This document shows positions 51,342-51,910 of a stretch of 51,910 bases of DNA, in pieces. Under the pieces are notes generated by a model. That model was given only the letters and a program-made list of their open reading frames with translations. It had not been told where the DNA came from and searched no databases. The stretch's first letter is position 1; every line of letters begins with the position of its first letter. The translations under genes were made by a program, and so were the position numbers. Where the stretch lies: the NCBI RefSeq assembly GCF_020177055.1, contig NZ_JAIQXT010000011.1:1-51910 (forward strand), given 5' to 3'. The DNA comes from Sphingomonas sp. R647. GTDB taxonomy: Bacteria; Pseudomonadota; Alphaproteobacteria; Sphingomonadales; Sphingomonadaceae.

Positions 51342-51805
51342 GCTATATCGTCACCGGGTTGAGCCCGGATCCGTTTCTGCCGCTCTTCGGACAGTCCGAT
51401 GCGGTGCTTGCCGAGCGCGGCGTGGTTCGCGTCCGCGCCGATGCCAAGCCGGGTTATCCGTGCCGCATCACGCTGGAGGATGCCGAGCCGGGTGAGACGC
51501 TGCTGCTGCTCAATCATGAGGATCACGCGGTCGCGACGCCCTATCGCAACGCCTATGCGATCTATGTCCGGGAGTCGGCACTGGCAGCGACGCGGTTCGA
51601 GGATGCGCTGCCACCGGTCTTCGCCAACCGTCCGATCGCGCTGCGCGGCTATGACGGCGACGGGATGCTGCGGGGCGCGACATTGGCGCTGGCCGGAGAT
51701 GCGGAAGCGCGGATCGGGGAACTCTTTGCGCGGCCCGACATCGCGTACATCCATGCGCACAATGCCGCGCATGGCTGCTTCTCCGCGCGGATTGATCGGG
51801 GCTAG
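51338..51805 (+). CDS. DUF1203 domain protein
   Basis: A 155-aa protein of DUF1203, function unknown. Conserved stretches are the PGYPCRITLEDAEPGETLLLLNHE segment (about 38-61) and the closing IAYIHAHNAAHGCFSARIDR, rich in His and with a Cys that may bind metal. The ATG overlaps the ada stop (ATGA), so it is probably co-expressed with the alkylation response gene; the significance of that pairing is unknown. Confidence 0.88.
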   Translation: MSYIVTGLSPDPFLPLFGQSDAVLAERGVVRVRADAKPGYPCRITLEDAEPGETLLLLNHEDHAVATPYRNAYAIYVRESALAATRFEDALPPVFANRPIALRGYDGDGMLRGATLALAGDAEARIGELFARPDIAYIHAHNAAHGCFSARIDRG

Positions 51806-51815
51806 GGGGAGACTC

Positions 51816-51910
51816 GTTTTCAGCTTCGCTGAAGCGGCACCGGCCCGCTCCCCCACCCGGCCACCCAACGACAGTGTATTCTATGGGTGGCCGGGTGGGG
51901 GAGCGGGCCG
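51816..51910 (+). repeat. Hairpin repeat element, copy 4 (right end cut by the window)
   Basis: The left flank TTTTCAGCTTCGCTGAA (51817-51833), a left arm from 51836, a 16-nt loop matching copy 1 at 14 of 16 positions, and the start of the right arm up to the window end. It follows the DUF1203 gene by 10 bp. Confidence 0.9.

Overview
The window is high-GC DNA from an alphaproteobacterium, most likely a sphingomonad (Sphingomonas or a close relative). The call rests on gene content rather than on any rRNA. It has an imuA-imuB-dnaE2 SOS mutasome with a GTTC-N7-GTTC LexA box, a sphingomonad-type TonB receptor next to a TPR-sulfotransferase, DUF2093, DUF1203 and DUF1328 genes, a rare-start (TTG) purA, and a general-stress-type promoter motif. 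I find 47 protein genes and no rRNA, tRNA, CRISPR array, prophage or classical insertion sequence.

Layout. 0-5.6 kb: a zinc-finger-less DnaJ-type co-chaperone, a YihY/BrkB membrane protein, fabI, a DUF559 nuclease-like gene bracketed by long inverted repeats, and a tightly overlapped GNAT / membrane protein / aroC operon. 5.6-12.7 kb: purA, a large PAS/GAF hybrid histidine kinase, a fumarylacetoacetate hydrolase family protein, a SRAP-family DNA-protein crosslink protein and a small lipoprotein. 12.7-18.8 kb: the SOS-inducible translesion operon imuA-imuB-dnaE2, with a 173-bp palindromic element inserted in frame in imuB. 18.8-24.3 kb: an M3 peptidase, a coupled pair of genes for guanidino-group chemistry (GntA-like hydroxylase and DUF1989), a glycine-zipper protein, a possible structured RNA and a phytase/esterase-like protein. 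24.3-33.6 kb: rpmB, tadA, envelope proteins (OmpA lipoprotein, CNNM/CorC exporter, VWA protein), purD and xseA with overlapping divergent start codons, and an M23 peptidase. 33.6-45 kb: a TonB-dependent receptor and TPR-sulfotransferase on one strand, facing a minus-strand run clpB - prolyl-hydroxylase-like - Asp/Asn hydroxylase - sulfotransferase - Asp/Asn hydroxylase. 45-51.9 kb: an M16 peptidase, small proteins, purE-purK, ada and DUF1203.

How the genes work together. Purine synthesis is spread over three sites (purA, purD, purEK). DNA damage response is represented by imuAB-dnaE2, a SRAP protein and ada. The least explained region is the receptor, two sulfotransferases and three 2-oxoglutarate oxygenases at 33.8-42.3 kb, which looks like a modification system of unknown substrate. 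The second is the GntA-like/DUF1989 pair.

Repeats. A roughly 120-bp element built round a 32-bp-arm hairpin occurs four times: at both window ends, at 24.2 kb and at 48.6 kb. In at least one copy the hairpin is inverted relative to its flanks. Two other palindromic families contribute coding sequence or ribosome binding sites to genes (DUF559/GNAT and imuB).
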